Shown: positions 6,069 to 14,540 of the stretch, one piece after another
Position numbering within the stretch: position 1 is the first letter of the stretch
Layout of the letters: the number at the start of each line of letters is the position of its first letter
Assembly (NCBI GenBank): GCA_043775015.1
Contig: JAYVSV010000173.1
Location: 1-25,909 of the forward strand
Source of the DNA: CANJXF01 sp043775015
Lineage (GTDB): Bacteria > Verrucomicrobiota > Verrucomicrobiia > Limisphaerales > CANJXF01
Reading direction: 5' to 3'
DNA length: 25,909 nucleotides
Translations under genes and position numbers: made by a program
The notes under the pieces: generated by a model
Told to the model about the DNA's origin: nothing
Database searches by the model: none
What the model saw: only the letters and a program-made list of their open reading frames with translations

Positions 6069-8225
6069 ATGAAAACATCGCGACTCTCCCACCTCACCGC
6101 GCTCGCCGCGCTCCTGTCTTTTTGCACGACGGCCGTATTGCGCGCCGCCACTTTTACACCCACCACGACAGCCGACACCGCAATCTCCAGCACCGCCGTC
6201 GTAAATGCGGCGGGGCAGATCACCGATCAGGGAAATGTCATCACGCTGCGCTCGGCAGTGATCGCGGCGAACGCGGCGACCAGCGCGGCGGGCGGTGCGA
6301 ACACGATCATTCTCGGCGCAGGAACTTACGTGCTCTCGATTGCGGGCACGGGCGAGACGGCGAGTGCGGGCAACGCCCTCATCGGCGACCTCGACGTGCT
6401 GGCCCCGACGAGCGGACGCAACACGCTGACGGTGCAAGGCGCGGGCGCGGGCAGCACCACGATCCAGCAAACCACCGGCATTGATCGGATCTTTGACGCT
6501 CATCCCATCAATCTCGCGGGCAGCATCACCTTCAATTTGACGGGCGTGACTGTCAAAGGCGGCAACATTATCAGTGCGAGCGGCGGGGCGATCCTCACGG
6601 GCCGTTCGGGTGACATCACGGCGCTGGTGAACTGTGTCTTCGACGGCAACACCTCTCCCAGCCTCGGCGGCGCCATCTCGCAGAGTTCCGGCAGCGCGAG
6701 CCACGATCTCAACATCACGAATTGCATATTCAAAAACAACACCGCTACCGGCGCGGCGGGCGGCGCGGTGAACTACGCCGGCATCGGCGCGGTGAACATC
6801 GTCGGCTGCACTTTTACGAACAACACGTCCGGCACGGCGGGCGGGGCGGTGAATGTCACGGGAACCGGCACCGGCGGCATCTACAACATTTCCACGTCCA
6901 CCTTCATCAACAACAAATGCAGCGACACCGTGTTTGGCGGCGGGGCGATCTCCGGCGTGAACGGACAGTCGCTCAACGTGCATTTCTGCCGGTTCATCGG
7001 CAACCTCTCGCCGAACATTGTGCCTGGCGCGACGACCGGAAAAGTGATCGGCTTCGGTGCCGGCACGTTGACCAGTGCCAATGTCTTCGTGGATCAAAAC
7101 TGGTGGGGCGTGAACGCCGGCCCGGCGGCGTTTGATGTGTCGCAAATCGTGCCGACCCAATGGTTGCAGCTTCGCCACAACGCCAGCCCGAATTCGATTT
7201 CAGTCGGGGGCACGGCGACTTTGACTGCGGACCTTCTCGGCTTGAACTCGGGCGGCTCCATTTCGGCGGCCAGTCTGACCGGCTTGCCAAGTTTTTCAAC
7301 CAGCTTCGGTAATCCCGTCCGAGGCACGCTCTCCGGCGCGGGCACGCAGCTCGTGAACGGTCAGGCCACGGCGACCTTCACGTCCACGAGTGCCGGAGCC
7401 GGCAGCGCGGATGCGGTCGCGGACAGCCAGACGGCCACCGCCGCGATCACGATCACAGTTCCCACCAGCGGCGTCGCTTCAATCAATCGCATTCAGACGA
7501 CGCCGACGAATTTGACTTCCGTGCAGTGGACGGTGACGTTTTCCAACGCCGTCAGCGGCGTGGCGGCGGGAAATTTCAGCTTGGTGAACAGCGGGCTCGG
7601 TGGTGCGCCCGCAATCACTTCCGTCACGTCCGTCGGCGGTGCGCCTGCAACTTCCTGGACAGTCGCCGCGAGCACTGGCAGTGGCGCAGGCACGTTGGGT
7701 TTGAACATGGCCAACGGCACGGGCGTGTCCTTCAGCATCGTTAATGTTCCGTTCACGGGACAAGTTTACACGATTGATCAGATCGCGCCCACGGTCACTT
7801 GTTCGAGCAACCTTACGATTACCGCGAACGGCAATTGTCCCGCCGTGGTGAACTTCACCGTCTCGGTCAGCGATAATCTTGCGCTCGCGAACACGACCAC
7901 CAATCCGGCGTCCGGCTCAACCTTTCCGGTCGGCACAAATACAGTGACACTCACGGCGCGCGATACGGCGGGCAACACGAACTTCTGCACGTTTAAGGTG
8001 ACGGTCGTGGCCGGAGCCGCGCCGCAATTGAGCATCGTGCGCAGCGACACCAACGTCGTCGTCTCGTGGACGAACGTGTATGACTGTTACGCGCTGCAAA
8101 CCGCGCCCTTGCTGGCGAGCAACAGTTGGAGCCTCTATCCCGGCCCGTTTGCGACGAACAGCGGGAAAATTTTCGTGACCAACAGCGCCGCGTTCACCAA
8201 CCGCTTCTATCGGCTGTCGTTCTGA
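6069..8225 (+). CDS. Secreted beta-helix protein with Ig-like and HYR domains (paralogue A)
   Basis: 718 residues from ATG at 6069; the open frame extends back into thrS copy 2, but MKTSRLSHLTALAALLS.. is a clear signal peptide, cleaved near LRA-ATFTP. Residues about 50-75 (NVITLRSAVIAANA) resemble the CSLREA/LREAI motif that precedes beta-helix proteins. Residues about 80-345 are Gly/Asn-rich repeats (NCVFDGNT, NCIFKNNT, GCTFTNNT, TFINNK), a right-handed parallel beta-helix ending at DQNWWG. About 468-568 is a bacterial Ig-like unit (VQWTVTFSNAVSGVAAGNFS); about 571-643 an HYR domain (APTVTCSSN ... SGSTFPVGTNTVTLTARD). The last about 70 residues end in NRFYRLSF. Extracellular or surface; ligand unknown. 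No catalytic motif seen. Confidence 0.85.
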   Translation: MKTSRLSHLTALAALLSFCTTAVLRAATFTPTTTADTAISSTAVVNAAGQITDQGNVITLRSAVIAANAATSAAGGANTIILGAGTYVLSIAGTGETASAGNALIGDLDVLAPTSGRNTLTVQGAGAGSTTIQQTTGIDRIFDAHPINLAGSITFNLTGVTVKGGNIISASGGAILTGRSGDITALVNCVFDGNTSPSLGGAISQSSGSASHDLNITNCIFKNNTATGAAGGAVNYAGIGAVNIVGCTFTNNTSGTAGGAVNVTGTGTGGIYNISTSTFINNKCSDTVFGGGAISGVNGQSLNVHFCRFIGNLSPNIVPGATTGKVIGFGAGTLTSANVFVDQNWWGVNAGPAAFDVSQIVPTQWLQLRHNASPNSISVGGTATLTADLLGLNSGGSISAASLTGLPSFSTSFGNPVRGTLSGAGTQLVNGQATATFTSTSAGAGSADAVADSQTATAAITITVPTSGVASINRIQTTPTNLTSVQWTVTFSNAVSGVAAGNFSLVNSGLGGAPAITSVTSVGGAPATSWTVAASTGSGAGTLGLNMANGTGVSFSIVNVPFTGQVYTIDQIAPTVTCSSNLTITANGNCPAVVNFTVSVSDNLALANTTTNPASGSTFPVGTNTVTLTARDTAGNTNFCTFKVTVVAGAAPQLSIVRSDTNVVVSWTNVYDCYALQTAPLLASNSWSLYPGPFATNSGKIFVTNSAAFTNRFYRLSF

Positions 8226-8487
8226 ACGATCAAGCAGTGCGCAACTTCTTCAGCGCCACTTCATTCAAGGCGAAAATCTCCAACGCGGAACAACTGCGCG
8301 TCCATCCCGCAGTCGCGGGACTGGTCACCTGCCTTTGCTACGCTTCGGCGCGGCAGTCGTCGGCGGTCGCGACATGGAAGCTGGCGCGGTGAGCGTCCGT
8401 CTCCACCACGGCGGCCCGCAAGGCGCGAAGCCGAAGGCGGAACTGGTGGCGAATATTTTGGCGAGTGTCAAAGAGCGGAGGGCGTGA
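8223..8487 (+). repeat. thrS 3'-end fragment, copy 3
   Basis: Clear match from TTCAGCGCCAC (about 8250) to a TGA stop at 8485-8487; a weaker match begins at TGAACGA (8223), which would also supply the stop codon of the preceding gene. The stretch equivalent to thrS HTML is replaced by about 50 bp that starts with the 16-nt hairpin at 8306-8321. The downstream part keeps VGGRDMEAGAVSVRLHHGGPQ. Confidence 0.9.
8306..8321. repeat. Short palindrome TCCCGCAGTCGCGGGA inserted in thrS copy 3
   Basis: A 6-bp perfect stem with an AGTC loop, absent from intact thrS at this place. The identical 16-mer occurs in copy 4 at a different thrS position, so it behaves like a small mobile REP-type element. Confidence 0.75.
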
Positions 8488-8599
8488 GGAATTTGTCCGC
8501 CAGCATTGTCACAGGAACTTTGCTGATTAGCTTGGTAATTTTCTTGAATTCCGTCCTCGTAGATGAGATTAAAGATTCAAATTCGAGACCAAGTCATTC

Positions 8600-10840
8600 A
8601 TGAAATTTTCTCTGTTTAATGCATTGACGGCGTTTTTGCTTGGAAGCGTTTTACTCACCCACTCGTTGCAGGCAATGACGATTGTAGTCAATAACACTGC
8701 CGATGCGGCGGCGGTGAATCCTGGGGTCAGCGCGGACTCTACACTTGGTGCGGGCGTCATCACGATTCGCTCGGCGATTCAGCGCGCCAACGCGCTCGCC
8801 GGAGCGGACGTCATCACGCTGCCGGCAGGCACTTACACGCTGACACGCGCGGGCAATGACGCGACGTGCCAAAATGGCGACCTCGACATTAATGGCAGCC
8901 TCACGCTCAACGGCGCGGGCGCGAGCACTACCATCATCCAGGGCGCGAGCGACGCCGCCTTCACCGGCAGCATCGGGGACAAGGTCATCGGCATCAATCA
9001 GGACGGGACATTCACCAACCTGACTGTGAACATCAATGGCGTCACGATTCGTTATGGCCGCAATACCGTCCCCGATGGCAATCCGGATTTCGCCTACACC
9101 GGCGGCGGCGTGGATGTGTTTCTGACGGGCACAGGAAATTTTGTGTCGTTCACCAATTGCGTCATCAGCGGCAACGAAAACGTGAACAGTTATGGCGGCG
9201 GCGTGAACATTGACAGCGGGACTTCGTTTCTGCCCGGCGACCCGGCACCGGGCACAGTCAACCGTGGCATCGTGATTTTTTCCGGCTGCACCATCGCTAG
9301 CAACAAGGCGAAGACGACGGGCGGCGGCTTCAATCTTTTTTCCGACAGCCACAATGTAATCATCGAAAACTGCGCCATCACAAACAACACGACGACCGGA
9401 CTCGGCGGCACGGGGGCGCAGGGCGGCGGGGTGAACGTGCGTCACTCATACAACATTGCGAGCAGCGTGACCGTTCGTGGCTGCACCATTGCGGGCAACG
9501 CGACCGCCAGCACCGGCGGCGGGATTTGTCTCTCTCCGCCCAACGCCGTGACCGTGAGCCTGGAAAAGAATACCATCCGCAACAACTCCGCCGTCACCGC
9601 TGGCGGCGGCGTGCGGGCCGAGGGCAGCACGCTGACAGCCACCTTCAATCGCATTGTCGGCAACACCGCGTCGACTGGCAGCGGCCTGTCACAAGCTGCC
9701 GGCACAGTCTCCGCGCAGAATAACTGGTGGGGAACTCACGCGCCAGCGGGGCTGGTCTCGGGCATCGTGACCTTCACGCCGTGGCTACATCTCACGCACA
9801 CGGCAAATCCAAACACCCTCTTCGTTCCCAATGCCACGACGTTGACCGCTTCGTTTCTTACCAACTCGGCAGGCACAGCCATCGCCGCCGCCAATCTGTC
9901 GGCATTAACCGGTGCGCCCGTCACCTTTAACAACGCCGTGCGCGGCAGCTTGTCTGCGGCGCAAACATCCATTCAGTCTTCCGGCACGGCGACGGCAATG
10001 TTCACCGCCAACGCCGTTGGTGTGGGCAACGCGGATGCGGTCGTGGACAGTCAAGCCGCGCCGGCCCTGATCACGATTCCCACCGGCGTCAGTTCCATCA
10101 ACCGCGTTTTCGCCACGCCGACAAATTTGGCTTCCGTGCAATGGACGGTCACGTTCACCAACGCCATCAGCGGAGTAGTCGCGGGAAATTTCAACATGAT
10201 CAATACGGGTCTTGGTGGTTCGCCCGTGATTACTTCAGTCACCGCAGTCGGCGGCGCACCCGCGACGCAATGGACGGTGACCGCCAGCACCGGCAGCGGC
10301 AGCGGCACGCTTGGCTTAAACATGGTGAACGGTTCGGGCATTTCCGCCAGCATCGCGAACCTTTCGTTTACCGGACAGGTTTACACCATTGATCTGGTCG
10401 CGCCCACGGTCACCTGTTCGAGCAACCTCACCGTTGCCGCGAATGGCAATTGTCCCGCAGTGGCGAACTTCACCGTTTCGGTCGCCGATAATCTGGCGCT
10501 GGCGAATATGACGACCAATCCGGCGTCCGGCTCAACCTTTCCGGTCGGCACCAACACGGTGACACTCACCGCCCGTGACACGGCGGGCAATACGAGCTTT
10601 TGCACGTTCAAGGTGACGGTAGTTGTCGGGACGCCGCCGTCGCTCACCGTTTTGAATTCCGGCACGAATATCACCGTCGCGTGGTCGAACATCTTTGGCT
10701 GCTATTCGCTTCAGTCGGCCTCAACGCTTGCCAGCAACGCTTGGGTTAATTTCGCCGGCCCGATCGGTAACACCGGCGGCAATTTTGTCGTGACGAACAA
10801 TTTTAGCGCTTCGAACCGTTTCTTCCGGCTGACTTTCTGA
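8600..10840 (+). CDS. Secreted beta-helix protein with Ig-like and HYR domains (paralogue B)
   Basis: 746 residues with signal peptide MKFSLFNALTAFLLGSVLL..., cleaved near LQA-MTIVV. It has the same order as the gene at 6069: LREAI-like motif (ITIRSAIQRANA), right-handed beta-helix repeats (FTNCVISGNEN, IENCAITNNTT, RGCTIAGNA) to about residue 375 (QNNWWG), Ig-like unit about 496-598, HYR domain about 600-672 and a C-terminal module ending NRFFRLTF. The Ig-HYR half is nearly the same as in the neighbour while the beta-helix half is clearly diverged, as expected for a duplication with divergence of the exposed domain or exchange of C-terminal halves. About 110 bp of non-coding DNA precede it, without a clear Shine-Dalgarno. 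Confidence 0.85.
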   Translation: MKFSLFNALTAFLLGSVLLTHSLQAMTIVVNNTADAAAVNPGVSADSTLGAGVITIRSAIQRANALAGADVITLPAGTYTLTRAGNDATCQNGDLDINGSLTLNGAGASTTIIQGASDAAFTGSIGDKVIGINQDGTFTNLTVNINGVTIRYGRNTVPDGNPDFAYTGGGVDVFLTGTGNFVSFTNCVISGNENVNSYGGGVNIDSGTSFLPGDPAPGTVNRGIVIFSGCTIASNKAKTTGGGFNLFSDSHNVIIENCAITNNTTTGLGGTGAQGGGVNVRHSYNIASSVTVRGCTIAGNATASTGGGICLSPPNAVTVSLEKNTIRNNSAVTAGGGVRAEGSTLTATFNRIVGNTASTGSGLSQAAGTVSAQNNWWGTHAPAGLVSGIVTFTPWLHLTHTANPNTLFVPNATTLTASFLTNSAGTAIAAANLSALTGAPVTFNNAVRGSLSAAQTSIQSSGTATAMFTANAVGVGNADAVVDSQAAPALITIPTGVSSINRVFATPTNLASVQWTVTFTNAISGVVAGNFNMINTGLGGSPVITSVTAVGGAPATQWTVTASTGSGSGTLGLNMVNGSGISASIANLSFTGQVYTIDLVAPTVTCSSNLTVAANGNCPAVANFTVSVADNLALANMTTNPASGSTFPVGTNTVTLTARDTAGNTSFCTFKVTVVVGTPPSLTVLNSGTNITVAWSNIFGCYSLQSASTLASNAWVNFAGPIGNTGGNFVVTNNFSASNRFFRLTF

Positions 10841-10848
10841 CGGTGCAC

Positions 10849-11204
10849 CAACTTCCCGCTCTGGCTCGCGCCGGATCAGGTGCGTGTCATCACGCTCAAC
10901 GACGACGCGGCATTAATTGATTACGCCCAGCCCATCGTGAACGAACTCCGCGCGAACATGGTGCGTGTGGATTCGGATTTCAGCGCCACGCCGTTCAAGG
11001 CGAAGATTTCCAACGCGGAACGGGAGCAAAGTTTCCCGCCTCCTCACGTCGTCGGCTACGGCTGGCTATCGGCGGTCGCGATCCCGCAGTCGCGGGACCG
11101 GCGCAGTGAGCGTGCGCCTGCACCACGGCGGCCCGCCCGACGCGAAGCCGAAGGCGGAAGTCGTGGCGGATATTCTGGCGAGCATCAAAGAGCGGCGGGC
11201 GTGA
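10849..11204 (+). repeat. thrS 3'-end fragment, copy 4 (longest)
   Basis: Matches thrS from 2248 (NFPLWLAPDQVR) to a TGA stop at 11202-11204. Between VRVITL and NAE nearly all codon differences are synonymous (Leu to Val once). About 70 bp after the NAE codons are replaced by unrelated, repeat-like DNA including CCTCCTCACGTCG, and the palindrome at 11082-11097 interrupts GGRD. The tail VRLHHGGPPDAKPKAEVV is intact. Confidence 0.95.
11082..11097. repeat. Short palindrome TCCCGCAGTCGCGGGA inserted in thrS copy 4
   Basis: Identical to the 16-mer at 8306-8321 but inserted after the GGCGGTCGCGA codons, so the two insertions are independent events within homologous DNA. Confidence 0.75.
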
Positions 11205-11252
11205 ACGAACTATTTTCTTCCGGCAGGGATTTGCTATGCTTGGCGCACAAGC

Positions 11253-13415
11253 ATGAAAACTTTAAGAAACGTTTTGTCTTGTTTGTCGCTGCTGGCAATC
11301 GGTTTCTCCGCCGCTGCGCAGACGAATGTCCGCGCCACCTACACGAACGGCCAGGTGTTCGTGGTGTTTCAGGCTGACCCCGCGAGTATCGCAGCGAGCA
11401 ACACGTTCGCGCTCTGGTTTTCACCGGCGGTTTTCACCAATACTGCGCAGGCGGTTTTGAGTGAGCGGCTTTTTCCGATGGAAGTCTTCGCCTCGCGACT
11501 GCTGCACGAAACCCAGGTGGCGTATGGTTCGAATGCGCTGACGGGTTTCGTCATTCCCATGGCGGGCGTCGGCGCTTATCAACTGGCGACGAACGAGGGG
11601 TTGTTCGTCGTGACGGTGCGGACCAATCTTGCCGGTTACTTCGCGGTCACTCCGTGGGGCGACGCCACCGTGTCGCCAGCGCGGCGGACGGCGCTCTTCA
11701 CGGCGAATTTCGCTACGAACGATCCGCCGCAGCCGCAGCTGCAAATTCGCGCGAACTCCACGACCGGTCATCCGGTGAGCTTTTACATTCTGTGGGCGGA
11801 TGGGGCGCAGGATGAAATTTCCGGGCGACCGGATTTTCCGATCCTGGCGAATTCAGCGCGGCGCGGTTCGCCCTATTTGTTTTTGACCGTCGAACCCAAC
11901 GGCGGCCTTCCGGGCAGCGGGCCGTGGCCGGCCACGATCTGTTTCCACGGCTCGGACGGCGATGCCATCGAATGGCTGCCAAACAACCCGACCGTGCGCG
12001 CCATTAACGTGATCCCCAACGAGAGCTATGTGGTGGCCTTCGACGACGAAGTGGTCAGCCTGTTCAACGGCACGCCGCTCGCGCACAACTCGCGCTGGCT
12101 CGGTTACGTCCGCAGCTTTGATCCGTTTGCGAACCTGACCATCACCAATCTCGATGAATCCGCCTCGGCGGATTTCTCCGCCTACAATCCGCCCGCCGAC
12201 GAAACGATCGTGAACTACACCCAACGCCGCATCGTCTGGGTGCTTGACTGGCTCATCGCGCACGCCCAGGTGGACACGCATCGGGTTTCTGCGCTCGGAC
12301 ACAGCAACGGCTCGATGGGCGCGCAGATGTTCACACGCGCATTTCCCGACCGCGTCTCGGCGCTGGAATTGTTCAATTGCGGGATGCGCTATTTCGGTTC
12401 AGCGGACATCGTGGCGCGGCAGGGCGACGACAACTTGAACCTGCCCATCACGCTGACGAACCATCTCGGCCAGCCGGTGCATCTCGTCGAGCTGATGTAT
12501 TTCACCAACCGCGTGGCTGTGCCGCGCGACCTGCCGTTCACGCGCGTCTTCAACGGAAAGAACGACCTGAACCCGGCCATGCACTGGGGCGCAGACATGG
12601 TCCGCGAAATCCGCTTTGGCGATGACACGGGAACGGGCCTGCATTTTTACTGGGACATGCGGCAGCACGGCATGAACCAATGGCTCGATTACTGGGCCAA
12701 CTCCAGCAACCTCACCACGCTCGCGCTGCAAACCCTGCGCGACGATGTGCGCAACCTGACCCGCTATCGCGCCGACCAGTCGTTCCCCGCGTTCTTCCAT
12801 CTGCAAAATTTTCCCAACCACGGCAATCCCGGCGACGGCACGACTGGCAGCACGACCAACTCCGACGACCACGGCACATGGGGCGGCTACTTCGACTGGC
12901 AGACAAACATCTTGGACACGCCGACGAACTGGCAATGCACCGTCTTCGTCGTCGGCACAAACAGCGGCTACGCTGCCGTGGACGTGTGCCCCTACGCGAG
13001 CCTCACCGCCGACATCTGCATCCGCAAGCCGCAGCAATTTCTGCCCGCCGCCGGCGCGGGCTACCTCTGGGCCGCGAGCCTGACGAACGGCGTCATCGTC
13101 CAAAGCGGCGTCGGCACGACCGACCCTAACGCTCTGGTCACGCTTCCGTCCGTCACCATCCCGCGCGACCCGACGCGCCTCGTGCTCGAAGTGAGCGCCG
13201 CGCCGCAACTCACCATCACCCGCACCAGCCCCGCGCAAATCGCGCTCAACGCGTGGCTGAAAACCGGCTTCCACTTCCAACTGCAAACCTCTACGAACCT
13301 CTTTGCTGTCTGGTCGAACCTCGGCAGTTCCATCACCGGCAGCAACACCGTCTTCACCGCCACACACAACTTGAACAAAGCGGCAGAGTTTTACCGGTTG
13401 TTGGTGTCTCCGTGA
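11253..13415 (+). CDS. Secreted alpha/beta-hydrolase (esterase/depolymerase-like)
   Basis: 720 residues with signal peptide MKTLRNVLSCLSLLAIGFSAAAQ. The central part carries a nucleophile elbow G349-H-S351-N-G353 followed by SMGAQMFTRAFPDRVSALELF, typical of an alpha/beta hydrolase; PATICFHGSDGD (about residue 230) resembles the oxyanion-loop HG motif. Asp and His partners are plausible (NGKNDLNPAMHWG; MRQHGMNQW) but not proven. Both flanking parts look like beta-sandwich extensions, and the C-terminal module ends AEFYRLLVSP. Likely an extracellular esterase or polymer-degrading hydrolase; the substrate cannot be read. It starts 48 bp after thrS copy 4 ends, and its TGA stop lies at the edge of copy 5. 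Confidence 0.8.
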   Translation: MKTLRNVLSCLSLLAIGFSAAAQTNVRATYTNGQVFVVFQADPASIAASNTFALWFSPAVFTNTAQAVLSERLFPMEVFASRLLHETQVAYGSNALTGFVIPMAGVGAYQLATNEGLFVVTVRTNLAGYFAVTPWGDATVSPARRTALFTANFATNDPPQPQLQIRANSTTGHPVSFYILWADGAQDEISGRPDFPILANSARRGSPYLFLTVEPNGGLPGSGPWPATICFHGSDGDAIEWLPNNPTVRAINVIPNESYVVAFDDEVVSLFNGTPLAHNSRWLGYVRSFDPFANLTITNLDESASADFSAYNPPADETIVNYTQRRIVWVLDWLIAHAQVDTHRVSALGHSNGSMGAQMFTRAFPDRVSALELFNCGMRYFGSADIVARQGDDNLNLPITLTNHLGQPVHLVELMYFTNRVAVPRDLPFTRVFNGKNDLNPAMHWGADMVREIRFGDDTGTGLHFYWDMRQHGMNQWLDYWANSSNLTTLALQTLRDDVRNLTRYRADQSFPAFFHLQNFPNHGNPGDGTTGSTTNSDDHGTWGGYFDWQTNILDTPTNWQCTVFVVGTNSGYAAVDVCPYASLTADICIRKPQQFLPAAGAGYLWAASLTNGVIVQSGVGTTDPNALVTLPSVTIPRDPTRLVLEVSAAPQLTITRTSPAQIALNAWLKTGFHFQLQTSTNLFAVWSNLGSSITGSNTVFTATHNLNKAAEFYRLLVSP

Positions 13416-13421
13416 TGGTGC

Positions 13422-13476
13422 GGGGCCCACAAGGCGCGAAGCAGTGGCGGAAATCTTGACAGCCCTCCGGGAATAG
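13422..13476 (+). repeat. thrS 3'-end fragment, copy 5 (degraded)
   Basis: GGGCCCACAAGGCGCGAAG matches the thrS GGPQGAK codons, then a short deletion, then GTGGCGGAAAT...CTCCGGGAATAG resembling VAEIL..LRE-stop as in copy 1. It lies between the hydrolase stop and the cupin start. Confidence 0.7.
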
Positions 13477-13489
13477 AGAGCCTGAGCGC

Positions 13490-13975
13490 ATGTCTTCAAC
13501 TGTTCAAATCATCAGCACTGGACCGGGCGAAGGTCCGGCGCTCTCTGCGGTCGGCGATGTCTATCGCATGCTCGCCACCGGCGAGCAGACCGGCGGCGTT
13601 TACGTCCTGAGCGAAGCGCGCGTGCTGCCGGGGGGCGGACCGCCGCCGCATATCCATCATCGCGAGGACGAATCGTTCTTTGTGCTCGAAGGTGAAATCA
13701 CCTTCACGTTGGGCGACCAGAAAGTGATCGCCAACGCTGGCACGTTTATCCAAGGGCCGCGCGGGATTCCACACGCTTTTCAAAACGAGAGCAACGCTCC
13801 GGCCCGGATGCTGATCCACGTCACTCCGCCGGGCTTTGAAAAATTCATGGCCGAATTCGCCCAGCCCGTGCCGTCCTTTGATTCACCGCCCGCGCCTGTG
13901 ACGCTCGCAGACATTGAGAGGCTGATGGCCGTTGCGCCCAAATACGGCATGGAGCTGCTTCCGCCCCCGCCTTGA
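13490..13975 (+). CDS. Small single-domain cupin protein
   Basis: 161 residues, no signal peptide. Cupin motif 1 is PPHIHHREDESFFVLEGE with metal ligands H54, H56 and E61; motif 2 is GPRGIPHAFQNES, whose His is the fourth usual ligand. Such stand-alone cupins bind a divalent metal and are dioxygenases, isomerases or sensors; nothing here fixes the activity. It begins 13 bp after thrS copy 5. Its stop codon (TGA 13973-13975) coincides with the GTGAGCG of thrS copy 6, so the reading frame ends exactly at the junction, and the Pro-rich end (LLPPPP) may be truncated. Confidence 0.85.
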   Translation: MSSTVQIISTGPGEGPALSAVGDVYRMLATGEQTGGVYVLSEARVLPGGGPPPHIHHREDESFFVLEGEITFTLGDQKVIANAGTFIQGPRGIPHAFQNESNAPARMLIHVTPPGFEKFMAEFAQPVPSFDSPPAPVTLADIERLMAVAPKYGMELLPPPP

Positions 13976-14030
13976 GCGTGCGTCTCCACCACGGCGGCCC
14001 GCAAGGCGCGAAGCCGAAGGCGGAGGTCGG
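13973..14030 (+). repeat. thrS 3'-end fragment, copy 6
   Basis: Encodes SVRLHHGGPQGAKPKAEV in the thrS register, then switches abruptly to an unrelated sequence without reaching the thrS stop. It is the only copy lacking the terminal codons, and it forms the right end of the array. Confidence 0.9.
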
Positions 14031-14237
14031 CGTGCTGACGATCCCCACACTCGCCATCGTCGCCAGCAACGCAACAAACGCCATTGTCAGTTGGACTCCA
14101 CCGACGTTTGGCTTGCTGTTGCAAGACCGCACCAACCTCACGACCGGAAATTGGAGCAACGCATCAAGCGGCGAGTTGAATCCCGTGACGTGGACACTGC
14201 CAAAGCCGGGAAGTTCTACCGGCTGAATCGTCAGTGA
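14031..14237 (+). pseudogene. Remnant of a secreted protein: C-terminal FYRL module with frameshift
   Basis: Reads LTIPTLAIVASNATNAIVSW then LLLQDRTNLTTGNWSNASSGELNPVTW, closely parallel to the end of the small secreted protein encoded at 14519-14968 (LSIVPATPGNATISW...LQETWSL). A one-base shift near 14200 moves the end KFYRLNRQ into another frame. It has no start of its own and is fused to thrS copy 6, so it is the leftover 3' end of a lost gene. Confidence 0.7.
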
Positions 14238-14312
14238 GTGGGGAAGAATCGGCTCAATTCCGCGCGAACCGGCTGGTCGTTCACCTCGCCCCACCAAAGT
14301 GGCGGCAGCTAG

Positions 14313-14540
14313 GTGAACAACTCCCAACCGGAGGAGAAATTTCAGGAAACGGTGAACAAGAGCAAGGCCATGCTCAAAGCCGTGGCGCTGGCGGAGACGT
14401 TTGCAACCACCCCCCGTAGCAGCCGACGTGAGGAGGCTCATTCTGTTCCGCTGTATTCAAATTCAATCACAGCCTCCACACGTCGGCTGCTACGAAGATT
14501 TGAGCGCGCCGCGCAACATCACGGTTTGTTCAGCCGATAG
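14313..14540 (+). other. Possible broken small ORF running into a REP pair
   Basis: ATG at 14313 opens a frame whose first about 34 residues (MNNSQPEEKFQETVNKSKAM...ETFATTP) look like a plausible helical protein start; from 14416 onward it only translates the REP pair. It may be a gene start cut by the repeat, or chance. The rest of 14238-14518 shows no other coding signal. Confidence 0.2.
14416..14495. repeat. Second-class REP pair, 24-bp inverted repeat
   Basis: Arms 14416-14439 and 14472-14495 are inverse copies with one mismatch (core GTAGCAGCCGACGTG), 32 bp apart. A related version (CCTCCTCACGTCGTCGGCTA) lies inside thrS copy 4 near 11040, so this repeat class also invades the array. 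Confidence 0.8.

Noticed and set aside
6045..7178. Long reverse-strand frame across the first beta-helix gene (and 12399-13499 across the hydrolase)
   Set aside because: Arg/Ala-rich translation with no motif, opposite to genes with clear signal peptides and domains.
3570..14030. CRISPR array or integron attC interpretation of the repeats
   Set aside because: Repeats are 55-356 bp, of variable length, and spaced by whole genes; they are plainly thrS coding sequence and there is no cas or intI gene in the window.
13972..14226. Open frame fusing thrS copy 6 to the FYRL-type module
   Set aside because: Starts at a TTG inside the repeat, has no signal peptide and ends after a frameshift; treated as repeat plus pseudogene.
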